Source of the DNA: CAZQEZ01 sp964592475 | GTDB lineage: Bacteria; Bacteroidota; Bacteroidia; Cytophagales; Cyclobacteriaceae | Length of the DNA: 6,478 bases | Assembly (NCBI GenBank): GCA_964592475.1 | Contig: CAZQEZ010000208.1 | Span: forward strand, 1 to 6,478 | Direction of reading: 5' to 3' | Shown: piece after piece, positions 1-6,474 of the stretch | Layout: every line of letters begins with the position of its first letter | How positions within the stretch are numbered: position 1 is the first letter of the stretch | Program-made: the position numbers and the translations under genes | Notes under the pieces: generated by a model | Seen by the model: only the letters and a program-made list of their open reading frames with translations | Database searches by the model: none | Told to the model about the DNA's origin: nothing

Positions 1-2098
1 GTTTCAATCCTGGCATTTCCAGTAAAATAGTTTGATTCAGTACCAGCCCGAGAGGTTCATTGTAAATGGTGTGTCCATAAGTATCTACAATGGTTAGCCG
101 TAGATCTTGTCGGTTTTGTAAATTGAAAGTCAGGTTAACATTATTATTTCTGGTTGGGTTTGGGAATACTCTTACAAAATCATCTTCGGGCAATTGAGCT
201 GAGAAAGGATTTTTTTCTACAAAAAATTCGATATCATCCAAAAATAAATTATTACCTCCATCATTAATAGCTACAAATGCGACACGGATACTGTCCTGTC
301 CTGCATAGTCACTTAAATTAATATTCACTAGACGATATGCACCTGCTGAATCCGGCTCATAAGGTGTTCTGGTACTGTTATAATCTACAGTATTAAGTGA
401 AGTTCCAAATCTTTCAAAAATTGTTTCGCTCAACAGCTTGCCACCTTGAGTGAAAAGCAAAACTACCAAACCATCATTTCTAATGCTTGCCGAACCATGT
501 GCATATTTAAAACTCAAACTAGCTTCGGTAGCCAGAGAAAAATCTAATGATGGACTAACTAGCCAATCAGAGGTACCGCTGTTGAAGTACCTGAAAAAAT
601 TAATTGAAACTGCCTTATTACCTTCAGGGGCTTCATTTATTTCCCAGGTTGTGCCATTATCTTCGTTTAATATTGCCCATTGGTTACCCACTGAATTAAA
701 ATCAAGGCCTGTAGGAATAAAATCCTTGAAGTCATTGGCTATAAATATTAATTCACTATTGTTATTGAATGGATTATTATCAGCAACTCCATTTACTTGC
801 ACAACTTCAAATGAAAGCTCATTTTGGTTTACCGCTAAATCAATTTCCGGAAATGTGAAGTGCCGCGACTCTGCCGAATCCAGATCAACATTCTGAAAGT
901 CAGCCATCAGAATTTGATCATTAACTTGTACTTCAATTTTGAAACTATTGATTAAATTACTCCCGCTATTTACAATTTCAACTATTGGAGCTACTTTAGT
1001 GCCAGTGTATATTTTATTGGGTTGAAAAATTGATTTTATTGAAATATCATTGGGCACCAAATTCGGAGCTATTAAGCCCGGCGAGGTTAAAAGACTCAAC
1101 CTTCGGGGACTATTTTGTATCACAGTGGTCATTCTATCTTTTTGATCCTGTGTAAATAGATTCATACATCGATCATCTGTATAATCCATGTAATTCTCAA
1201 TCATTGCAGGTGTAATACCATTACAGGAAATTTTATCATCAGGGCAATCAAAAGTAGCGGACTCTGTATTTGGTGTATCATTACAAAAATCATCTACATT
1301 GCAAGCACCATCTCCCCAGGTATGCCTAAGTCCAAAATAGTGTCCAATTTCATGAGTTAATGTTCTACCCCTATCGTATTGATTATCTATAATAGAAAAG
1401 CTTCCCTTTTCAGCAGATCCGAAAAAATTATGGTCAATCACTATTCCATCTATTAAACGATTGAAGTTTGGATCATCGATGCCAGGTAAGGTAGATATGG
1501 GATAAGTGGCAAAAGCTATAAATCTATTATCCAAGTCATTCACTACCCAAATATTTAGATAGTCTTCGGCTGGCCAATAACTCAATGCTTTTAATTCATA
1601 TTCATCTGTAATCACATTCCATGAGCTTTCTGAAGAAGCAACTCTTACTATACCATTGGTAGGTAATCCATCCGGTGTTTGCTTGGCCAGAACAAATTCG
1701 AACCCAATATCAGCGGCCACCGGTTTAAAAAAATCAGGAGTAAAAATTGTATCGCTATTAAGTCTTTGGAAGTCTTCATTTAGTACCTCAATTTGAGAGA
1801 GCACTTGAGCTTCTGAGATGTTGGATCCTGATCCTTCGGGGTCTTCATTTTTATGAATGATATGTACCACCACAGGAATCTTATAATTTTCTTCCAGTGT
1901 TCTAAATGACTGAAATCTTTGAGGAGCTTGAGGTTGATTTTGTAACCATTTTTCAAAAGTAGATTGCTTTTCTAGGGGTAAGAATTGGCTGAGTTGCTCA
2001 TATCTAAACTGTGTGGCACATTTACGATTGACTTGAGCAATAGATGAATGAAACAAGGTTCCACAAAGTAAAATTGTAAATAGTAAAATTTGCTTCAT
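1..2098 (-). CDS. Secreted M43-family zinc metalloprotease with T9SS sorting domain (3' end beyond the window)
   Basis: This is an open frame of 699 codons with no stop before the left edge, so the C-terminus is missing, probably by only a few tens of residues. It begins with a signal peptide (MKQILLFTILLCGTLFHSSIA, likely cut after A21). Next comes an N-terminal KCATQFRYEQL segment resembling the (R/K)CGT-type start of mature cytophagalysin-like enzymes. The catalytic domain spans about residues 72-340. It carries the zinc motif HEIGHYFGLRH (H249, E250, H253, H259), a cysteine-rich DDFCNDTP loop, and the Met-turn NYMDYTDDRC around M304; this combination is diagnostic of the pappalysin/cytophagalysin M43 family. 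Residues about 350-455 look like a CARDB-type beta domain, and about 456-632 like a choice-of-anchor/MAM-like domain (DWLVSPSLDF, LFLDDIEF). From V644 the VFPNPT motif opens a type A T9SS C-terminal domain. The enzyme is inferred to be exported by Sec, then secreted or surface-anchored by the type IX system, and to cleave extracellular protein. The substrate is unknown. The start lies 18 bases from the end of nfu with no terminator between, so co-transcription is possible. The family call is firm; the accessory domain names are less so. Confidence -1.
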   Translation of the reverse strand, partial: MKQILLFTILLCGTLFHSSIAQVNRKCATQFRYEQLSQFLPLEKQSTFEKWLQNQPQAPQRFQSFRTLEENYKIPVVVHIIHKNEDPEGSGSNISEAQVLSQIEVLNEDFQRLNSDTIFTPDFFKPVAADIGFEFVLAKQTPDGLPTNGIVRVASSESSWNVITDEYELKALSYWPAEDYLNIWVVNDLDNRFIAFATYPISTLPGIDDPNFNRLIDGIVIDHNFFGSAEKGSFSIIDNQYDRGRTLTHEIGHYFGLRHTWGDGACNVDDFCNDTPNTESATFDCPDDKISCNGITPAMIENYMDYTDDRCMNLFTQDQKDRMTTVIQNSPRRLSLLTSPGLIAPNLVPNDISIKSIFQPNKIYTGTKVAPIVEIVNSGSNLINSFKIEVQVNDQILMADFQNVDLDSAESRHFTFPEIDLAVNQNELSFEVVQVNGVADNNPFNNNSELIFIANDFKDFIPTGLDFNSVGNQWAILNEDNGTTWEINEAPEGNKAVSINFFRYFNSGTSDWLVSPSLDFSLATEASLSFKYAHGSASIRNDGLVVLLFTQGGKLLSETIFERFGTSLNTVDYNSTRTPYEPDSAGAYRLVNINLSDYAGQDSIRVAFVAINDGGNNLFLDDIEFFVEKNPFSAQLPEDDFVRVFPNPTRNNNVNLTFNLQNRQDLRLTIVDTYGHTIYNEPLGLVLNQTILLEMPGLK

Positions 2099-2116
2099 CC
2101 CGTTTTCTAATAAATC

Positions 2117-2407
2117 CTACATCATCCGATTTGGTAACCGCGCTTTAGGGTCATCATAAGAAGTGATATTAATTGCTTCTACCGATTTAATTTCAGGCAC
2201 TTCTCTTTTTACTGCTTCTTCAACACCGGCTTTAAGAGTCATGGTACTCATGGGGCAATTGCCGCACGCGCCTAATAGCTCTAACTTAAGCTCCATGTTT
2301 TCATTAATTTCCAGAATTTTAACATTGCCTCCATCGGTTTGCAAATAAGGTCTTATGCTATCCAGTGCCTTTTCTACCCTTTCATTAATATCTTCTGCTT
2401 TAGTCAT
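2117..2407 (-). CDS. NifU C-terminal-domain (Nfu-type) Fe-S cluster scaffold/carrier protein
   Basis: The 96-residue protein is a single NifU C-terminal domain. The diagnostic parts are an N-terminal helix leading to RPYLQTDGGNVKIL (residues 19-32) and the core LLGACGNCPMSTMTLKAGVE (44-63), with the CxxC pair C48 and C51. In this family two subunits use these cysteines to hold a bridging [4Fe-4S] cluster, which is passed to apo-proteins in the cytosol. It has none of the N-terminal IscU-like or A-type domains seen in full NifU or E. coli NfuA, so it is the short stand-alone form. It ends with a short charged tail (DDPKARLPNRMM). Its ATG lies 7 bases after the mrp stop, which suggests one transcript and coupled translation. 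No Shine-Dalgarno is visible, as is normal for Bacteroidota. The family call is firm; the client proteins are unknown. Confidence -1.
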   Translation of the reverse strand: MTKAEDINERVEKALDSIRPYLQTDGGNVKILEINENMELKLELLGACGNCPMSTMTLKAGVEEAVKREVPEIKSVEAINITSYDDPKARLPNRMM

Positions 2408-2414
2408 AGTAGCT

Positions 2415-3509
2415 TTAGTAATTTATTTCTACTTTTTTAGTTTTAGCCATTTCAGCATTGCGAATTGCTATTTGACGGGCAACATTTTGAGCCAAATCAT
2501 TAAATGCTTCTGCTGTTACTCCTTCCTTCATTACAGCAGGATATCCTGAATCACCACTTTCCCTAATTCCTTCTACTAACGGAATTTGACCTAATAATGG
2601 TATATTATGCTTTTCAGCTAATTTTTTACCACCTTCTTTACCAAATATATAATACTTATTATCAGGTAATTCATCCGGCGTGAAATACGACATGTTCTCC
2701 ACTAGCCCTAACACCGGCACGTTAATTTGTGGCTGTTTAAACATTGCAAGTCCTTTTTGCGCATCTGCCAGGGCAACTTTTTGAGGTGTTGTTACAATTA
2801 TAGCACCAGTGACAGGTACGGTTTGCACCAGGGTAAGATGTATATCGCTGGTGCCGGGTGGCAAATCAATTAACAAGTAATCTAGTTTACCCCACTCGGT
2901 ATCTCCTATAAATTGCTTCAATGCTGAACTGGCCATTGGCCCTCTCCATACAACTGCATCTTCGGCAGGAGTCAAAAAACCTATGGAAATCAATTTTATG
3001 CCATATTGCTCAATAGGAACAATTAAATTTCGTCCATCTTTTTGAATAATACCCGGCTGCTCCTTTTCTACATTAAACATGGTAGGTACGGAAGGACCAA
3101 ATATATCTGCGTCAATTAGGCCTACTTTTGCACCGGTTTTGGAAAGAGCAACTGCAAGATTGGCTGACACTGTTGATTTACCTACCCCACCCTTCCCGGA
3201 AGATATGGCAATAATATTTTTTACTTCTGGCAACATTTCCTGATTTACTCGCATGGTAGTAACATCCGAAGTAATATTGACGGCCACTTCTATTTTTTCA
3301 TCCACGTGTTTGTGGATGGCATTGATGCAATCATTTTTAATTATTTCTTTTAGTGGACAAGCAGGCGTGGTAAGCACTACAGTAAAGCTTATCTGTTCAT
3401 CTTTTACCTTTACATCCTTAATCATGTTGAGTGTAACCAAATCCTTCTTTAAATCCGGATCATCAACAGTACTTAATGCTTTTAAAACTTGCTCTTGGGT
3501 ATAAGCCAT
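2415..3509 (-). CDS. mrp: Mrp/ApbC-family P-loop ATPase, Fe-S cluster carrier, with N-terminal MIP18/DUF59 domain
   Basis: The protein is 364 residues, full length for the family. Residues about 5-85 form a MIP18 (DUF59) domain with the conserved TTPACPLKE segment (C51). Residues about 95-350 form the ParA/MinD-like ATPase: deviant Walker A SGKGGVGKST (104-113, signature K106, K111), switch I LIDADIFGPS (131-140), and switch II LIDLPPGTSD (213-222). Family members carry Fe-S clusters and deliver them to apo-proteins in the cytosol in an ATP-dependent way. The usual C-terminal CxxC that holds the bridging cluster is absent: ENMSYF is followed by TPDELPDNKYYIFG where a CPxC-type motif is expected, and residues 90-364 contain no cysteine. 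I recall the same loop in other Bacteroidota Mrp proteins, so it looks like a lineage trait rather than damage. It is first in a minus-strand run with nfu. The start at 3509 gives the normal family N-terminus. The upstream sequence is AT-rich, without a Shine-Dalgarno or a convincing promoter match. Confidence -1.
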   Translation of the reverse strand: MAYTQEQVLKALSTVDDPDLKKDLVTLNMIKDVKVKDEQISFTVVLTTPACPLKEIIKNDCINAIHKHVDEKIEVAVNITSDVTTMRVNQEMLPEVKNIIAISSGKGGVGKSTVSANLAVALSKTGAKVGLIDADIFGPSVPTMFNVEKEQPGIIQKDGRNLIVPIEQYGIKLISIGFLTPAEDAVVWRGPMASSALKQFIGDTEWGKLDYLLIDLPPGTSDIHLTLVQTVPVTGAIIVTTPQKVALADAQKGLAMFKQPQINVPVLGLVENMSYFTPDELPDNKYYIFGKEGGKKLAEKHNIPLLGQIPLVEGIRESGDSGYPAVMKEGVTAEAFNDLAQNVARQIAIRNAEMAKTKKVEINY

Positions 3510-3667
3510 GACTATATTTAAATTAGATTAAACCAATAAAACTTAATTGCAATTGTAATGAAAATATATTGCATAACAATAAATATACAGTGAAAGTTGA
3601 CTTTGCCTATACATAATTGCAAAAATCTTGCGATTAAAAATTTTGTAATAAAATTCCGAATAAATCT

Positions 3668-3686
3668 ATTTAGAAATTTTCTAAAT
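3668..3686. promoter_or_regulatory. Candidate operator dyad, copy 1 (ATTTAGA-N5-TCTAAAT)
   Basis: The sequence is an inverted repeat with 7-base arms ATTTAGA and TCTAAAT around AATTT. The pairing extends to 10 bases per arm (3667-3676 with 3678-3687) around a single T at 3677. The same arms and spacer length recur 46 bases downstream. The length and symmetry suit a dimeric regulator with a helix-turn-helix, and the position is 49-67 bases upstream of the regulator ATG, where promoter elements would lie. What binds it is inference; the neighbouring LuxR-type regulator is the obvious candidate. Confidence -1.
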
Positions 3687-3713
3687 AACTATATTTTGTT
3701 TAATTTTACAATT

Positions 3714-3732
3714 ATTTAGAATGAATCTAAAT
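3714..3732. promoter_or_regulatory. Candidate operator dyad, copy 2 (ATTTAGA-N5-TCTAAAT), abutting the regulator start codon
   Basis: The arms ATTTAGA (3714-3720) and TCTAAAT (3726-3732) are identical to copy 1 and surround a different 5-base spacer (ATGAA). The flanks also agree: T precedes each copy, and an A follows the left arm in both. It ends two bases before the ATG at 3735. A bound protein here would block transcription or open-complex clearance. Alternatively the transcript could fold into a hairpin over the ribosome landing site. An ATG inside the spacer (3721) meets a stop after four codons and is not a rival start. Confidence -1.
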
Positions 3733-3734
3733 TA

Positions 3735-4373
3735 ATGAGCCGTAATTCTATATTATTAGCAGATAACCAATTTCTTACTCGCCAGGGACTGAAAAATTGT
3801 ATAACAAACAACGCGCAGCTGCATCTAGTTGCCGAAATTTCTAACACTTACCTAACCCTAATAGAGCGTCTGAAATATATAAATCCTAATATCCTATTGA
3901 TTGATTATTTGTTTGATAAATTTGACCGACATAAGTGGCAGCAATTGATTCATCAATATCCGGTTCATAAAATTTTAGTAATTACCGATGATGAAAACAG
4001 GAATCGTATCAACTATATAATTCGTAGTGGAATTAATGGATTTTTAACCAAAAAATGCAGTGAAAGAGAAATTATACAGGCTATAGAAGCAATTAACAAT
4101 GGAGAGCGATTTTTTTGTAACACAATACTTGAATTATTGTTGGAAAATAATAAGCCGCATGATGAGCTACAGGAAGAAAAACTCACCAGTCGGGAACTGG
4201 AAGTTCTTACTCTGGTAGCCAAAGGTTTACCTACCAACAAAGTCGCGGAAACTTTACATCTGAGTGTGCACACTATAAATTCTCATCGCAAAAATATGCT
4301 ACGGAAGTTAAAGTTAAAATCTCCTACGGAACTGGTGGTATATGCATTGGAATCGGGTGTGGTAAAAACCTAA
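3735..4373 (+). CDS. NarL/FixJ-type two-component response regulator (LuxR HTH), orphan, degenerate receiver
   Basis: The protein is 212 residues with the standard two-domain plan. The receiver (about 4-122) has D10, phosphoacceptor D57 in NILLIDY, T84, and K106 in GFLTKK. The C-terminal GerE/LuxR helix-turn-helix (about 148-210) shows LTSRELEVLTLVAKG and a recognition helix region HTINSHRKNMLRKL. It should be a cytoplasmic DNA-binding transcription factor. Two receiver features are unusual. The acidic pair is D10-N11 instead of two acids. The MP after the phosphoacceptor (usually LDxxMP) is replaced by LFDKF. Phosphorylation may therefore be weak or dispensable. No histidine kinase is in the window, so the partner and signal are unknown. 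The start at 3735 gives the normal N-terminus for the family, has no Shine-Dalgarno, and directly follows one of the twin dyads. It is divergent from mrp and convergent with the SQR-like gene. The family call is firm; the targets are unknown. Confidence -1.
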   Translation: MSRNSILLADNQFLTRQGLKNCITNNAQLHLVAEISNTYLTLIERLKYINPNILLIDYLFDKFDRHKWQQLIHQYPVHKILVITDDENRNRINYIIRSGINGFLTKKCSEREIIQAIEAINNGERFFCNTILELLLENNKPHDELQEEKLTSRELEVLTLVAKGLPTNKVAETLHLSVHTINSHRKNMLRKLKLKSPTELVVYALESGVVKT

Positions 4374-4438
4374 TGTTTTCTTGCCATAATGAGCATTTTT
4401 ATGTTAATAATCAAAAATCTGTAAAATTGGAAAATTAG

Positions 4439-4478
4439 GCTGGTACGAAGCCATTTTGTAAAGTTGGTTGGTACCGGC
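4439..4478. terminator. Weak hairpin between convergent genes, possible terminator
   Basis: In the 161-base convergent gap, GCTGGTAC (4439-4446) can pair with GTACCGGC (4471-4478), 8 pairs with one G-U, across a 24-base loop. The plus strand downstream is only moderately T-rich (ATAATAATTTTG), so this is not a textbook intrinsic terminator. It is the only stem I can find where the two transcripts must end. Confidence -1.
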
Positions 4479-4534
4479 GGATAATAATTTTGTTCGTATG
4501 GTGTTCTGTTAGTCATTTTAATAATATTTAAAAG

Positions 4535-5995
4535 TTATTCAGGAATAGCCTTCCAAAACGGTTTGGCTTTTGCTTTATAGATAAATGCATGATGCAGAAA
4601 ATTTTTTACCCAATGACCGGCCAGCCCAATTTCACCGGTTGTGTAACTCAAGCTTCTACCTGTTTCGGGGTAGCTTTCAAAATCCGGCACAATAGGAAAC
4701 ATAGTCATTGATACAGCAGTACCCCTCAATAAACTGGATCCTGCTGAAGCAATACAGGCGGCACCCATTTTGGCCATAGAAGCTTTACGGGTGGGTGATT
4801 CTGCTTTCCCATTTATTATGTCGGCAATGTTGTAAGCCACTTTGCGGCCCATCACTCCGGAAGGCATACCAGTTCTCGGAGGTGTAGGAAAAATTGGTGT
4901 TCCTCGAGTACTCATCATTGGCTTAGAAATGGCATGCGGAGGTGCAAAAGCTATACCTACAGCATAAATGTTTTTATAACTAGGATTTTGGTAAGTTTCC
5001 GGCCAATCATCCGGTTTCCAGTCAAAATAATCTTTTTTACTGTAATCAGCATCTACCAGCATAAATCCATTAGCTGCAAATAGTTTATCTGTAATATCCC
5101 TTCCCTTTATATCGTAAGCCTTCATTCCCACACCTGAAAAAGGTGGTAATAACATCGCAAAATCAAATGACTGCTCGCGCTGATCACCGTCCAGATTTTC
5201 ATAGCTAATTTTTCCTTTATCAACTTCATTTACATGCGACCTGGTAATCCATTCAATACCTCTTTCAGTATATAACGATTCGGTGAATACCCTACTATGC
5301 GTGATATAACCGCCCCGATTTACATGCATTCCTCCCATACCAAAATCACCCAATTCCTGTTCATTCGAAATCCATACCACATTGGCTTTATCTCTTACCC
5401 CACGACGACGCAATTCAAACTCCACATTGAACAAATATTCAAAAGCAGCTCCCTGGCAGGTGCACTTGCCATGACCGGTACCAATCAAAATTGTCTGCTT
5501 CTCTCCTTTCTTCATCCGGTTTACCGCTTCATTTAGATGCTCGGAGGCTTCCTGCGCGTGACCTGCCGTGCAAACAGAAAGGCTGTTTTTTTCCGGCCCC
5601 AGTCCCTGGGTAGCTTCAAATTTTAATTTTGGTCCCGTGGCATTGATCAGGAAATCAAAATAAACTGCTTCTTGTCTACCTGATTTTTCACTTGAGGTGT
5701 ATTCAACCATCACATAAGGTTGATTTTGATTTTCATCACCTTCAGGGTGAATTGAAATTGCTTTAGCCTGCACATAGGTAACTCCTTTCCGTTTGTAAAT
5801 TGGCTCAAGCTCAAAGGTAACATGCTCAGGCTTCATCAAACCTACACCTACCCAAATATTGGAAGGAATCCAGTTCCATTTACTATTGGGTGTAATTACT
5901 ACAACTTCATGTTTGCTGTTAGAAAGGAGGCCTCGCGCATATAGAGCAGCTGTATGTCCGGAAATGCCGGCCCCAAGGATTACAAGTCTGGCCAT
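4535..5995 (-). CDS. sqr: Sulfide:quinone oxidoreductase-family FAD flavoprotein
   Basis: The protein is 486 residues. It begins at once with the FAD dinucleotide fold VILGAGISG (G8, G10, G13), has the second nucleotide-fold motif NATGP (118-122), and the late FAD-contacting NIYAVGIA segment (342-349). Cysteines match the SQR catalytic set: C142 in SVCTAGHA; C180 in CQGAAFEYLFNVEFELRRRG, which parallels the CFGPAYEF block of known SQRs; and C414 in AACIAS. SQR oxidises sulfide to sulfane sulfur or polysulfide and reduces the membrane quinone pool. There is no signal peptide, and the basic, amphipathic C-terminus (HWVKNFLHHAFIYKAKAKPF) could provide monotopic membrane attachment. It is longer than classical type I enzymes (about 400-430 residues), with an extended section around 315-380. 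The SQR subtype cannot be settled by eye, and a related flavocytochrome c or NDH-2-like role is the main alternative. It carries an extra C178 forming CxC. No other sulfur gene is visible nearby. It appears monocistronic here. Confidence -1.
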   Translation of the reverse strand: MARLVILGAGISGHTAALYARGLLSNSKHEVVVITPNSKWNWIPSNIWVGVGLMKPEHVTFELEPIYKRKGVTYVQAKAISIHPEGDENQNQPYVMVEYTSSEKSGRQEAVYFDFLINATGPKLKFEATQGLGPEKNSLSVCTAGHAQEASEHLNEAVNRMKKGEKQTILIGTGHGKCTCQGAAFEYLFNVEFELRRRGVRDKANVVWISNEQELGDFGMGGMHVNRGGYITHSRVFTESLYTERGIEWITRSHVNEVDKGKISYENLDGDQREQSFDFAMLLPPFSGVGMKAYDIKGRDITDKLFAANGFMLVDADYSKKDYFDWKPDDWPETYQNPSYKNIYAVGIAFAPPHAISKPMMSTRGTPIFPTPPRTGMPSGVMGRKVAYNIADIINGKAESPTRKASMAKMGAACIASAGSSLLRGTAVSMTMFPIVPDFESYPETGRSLSYTTGEIGLAGHWVKNFLHHAFIYKAKAKPFWKAIPE

Positions 5996-6039
5996 AATCT
6001 ATTGGTTTAATAAATTTACAGTTAAAACAATTATAATTT

Positions 6040-6070
6040 GCAATATAATAGTTTTCCACACAAAAACAAA
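6040..6070 (-). promoter_or_regulatory. Tentative Bacteroidota-type promoter for the SQR-like gene
   Basis: On the minus strand TTTG (6070-6067) is followed after 19 bases by TATATTGC (6047-6040), a partial match to the Bacteroidota -33 TTTG / -7 TAnnTTTG arrangement: the spacing is right, and the last two bases of the -7 box are off. It would give an untranslated leader of roughly 35-40 bases before the ATG at 5995. In sequence this AT-rich, such a match can arise by chance. Confidence -1.
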
Positions 6071-6273
6071 TAACATTATAAATTATTTGCAGCGTTCAAA
6101 AATTTTTATTAATCGAAAACCGTCATCTTTCTTTCGGATATAGCTGAAGAAATTGAAAGAGCCAGGACAAAAACCCGGTTTTGTATTACTGAAGTTTCGC
6201 ACCAAAATATTTGGTAAAAATTGAAAATGAAAAAATAAAGCACCTATAACTTGGCAAAGGAGGGTGTAAAGAA

Positions 6274-6306
6274 AACCCCGAAGCCTAAGCCTCGGGGTTA
6301 TTTTTT
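6274..6306. terminator. Strong intrinsic terminator, apparently bidirectional
   Basis: Eight-base arms AACCCCGA (6274-6281) and TCGGGGTT (6292-6299) enclose a 10-base loop in which GC/GC can pair further. On the plus strand it is followed by ATTTTTT (6300-6306). On the minus strand the same stem is followed by TTCTTT, so it can act both ways. No plus-strand gene ends here. It may stop minus-strand transcription from beyond the right edge before it reaches the SQR promoter, or end an unrecognised plus-strand RNA. Confidence -1.
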
Positions 6307-6374
6307 CATTTTCCATTTTTGTTTCGAATTTAAAGGTCGGTTTAACCCACATGGGATTAAAACACGATTTTAAA

Positions 6375-6412
6375 AATTAAAATAAAATATCCCGAAATTT
6401 AAATTTCGGGAT
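6375..6412 (-). terminator. Perfect 24-base palindrome with minus-strand T-rich tail, likely terminator
   Basis: The arms ATCCCGAAATTT and AAATTTCGGGAT (6389-6412) are exactly complementary; as RNA the stem would be about CCCGAAA/TTTCGGG with a small AT loop. On the minus strand it runs into a T-rich stretch (ATTTTATTTTAATTTTT), the pattern of an intrinsic terminator. On the plus strand no T-run follows. It therefore probably serves a minus-strand gene ending just beyond the right edge of the window. Confidence -1.
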
Positions 6413-6430
6413 GATACACACTCCCCTGGC

Positions 6431-6474
6431 TCCCTCTCATCCACGAAAGATTTAAAGATTTCGGGAGGGATTTT
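6431..6474. repeat. Imperfect nested inverted repeat related to the neighbouring palindrome
   Basis: Outer arms TCCCTC (6431-6436) and GAGGGA (6465-6470) enclose inner arms CGAAA (6444-6448) and TTTCG (6459-6463), followed by TTTT (6471-6474). The core reads CGAAA-GA-TTTAAA-GA-TTTCGGG, the same as the core of the palindrome at 6389-6412 (CGAAA-TTTAAA-TTTCGGG) apart from two GA insertions. It may be a second terminator-like stem (plus strand) or a diverged copy of a small palindromic element. The window ends 4 bases later, so its full extent is unknown. Confidence -1.

Larger units (their letters stand above)
3510..3734. other. AT-rich divergent intergenic region between mrp and the response regulator
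   Basis: These 225 bases separate two divergent starts and so must hold promoters for both. The outstanding structure is the pair of identical-architecture dyads at 3668-3686 and 3714-3732, listed separately. A 10-base palindrome, AATTGCAATT, lies at 3545-3554. I found only partial matches to the Bacteroidota TAnnTTTG -7 element: TATATTTT-like and TATATTTA-like stretches towards mrp, and ATATTTTG at 3691-3698 towards the regulator. None has a well-spaced TTTG partner, so I do not call a promoter. I see no small ORF or RNA gene here. Confidence -1.

Noticed and set aside
450..896. Plus-strand open frame of 148 codons
   Set aside because: It is antisense to the M43 protease, whose opposite frame has clear domains through this stretch; the plus-strand protein shows no recognisable motif.
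2099..2116. Terminator between nfu and the protease
   Set aside because: The gap is too short and contains no inverted repeat.
3546..3620. Three ATTGC motifs (3546, 3568, 3616) upstream of mrp
   Set aside because: The spacing is irregular, and such short motifs are expected by chance; only the 10-base AATTGCAATT palindrome is notable, and it has no second copy.
4013..4273. Minus-strand open frame inside the response regulator
   Set aside because: The plus strand encodes the conserved receiver and LuxR domains here; the antisense product is a shadow.
5859..6143. Plus-strand open frame of 94 codons over the SQR start
   Set aside because: It is antisense to the conserved FAD-binding N-terminus and then runs into AT-rich non-coding sequence; no family features are seen.
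6256..6265. AAAGGAGGGTG as a Shine-Dalgarno site
   Set aside because: The only start nearby (GTG) is followed at once by TAA, and a terminator stem begins about 10 bases later; the other genes here use no Shine-Dalgarno.
6083..6352. Minus-strand open frame of 89 codons upstream of the SQR-like gene
   Set aside because: It translates the terminator stem and its flanks, has no recognisable motif, and sits in low-complexity AT-rich sequence.
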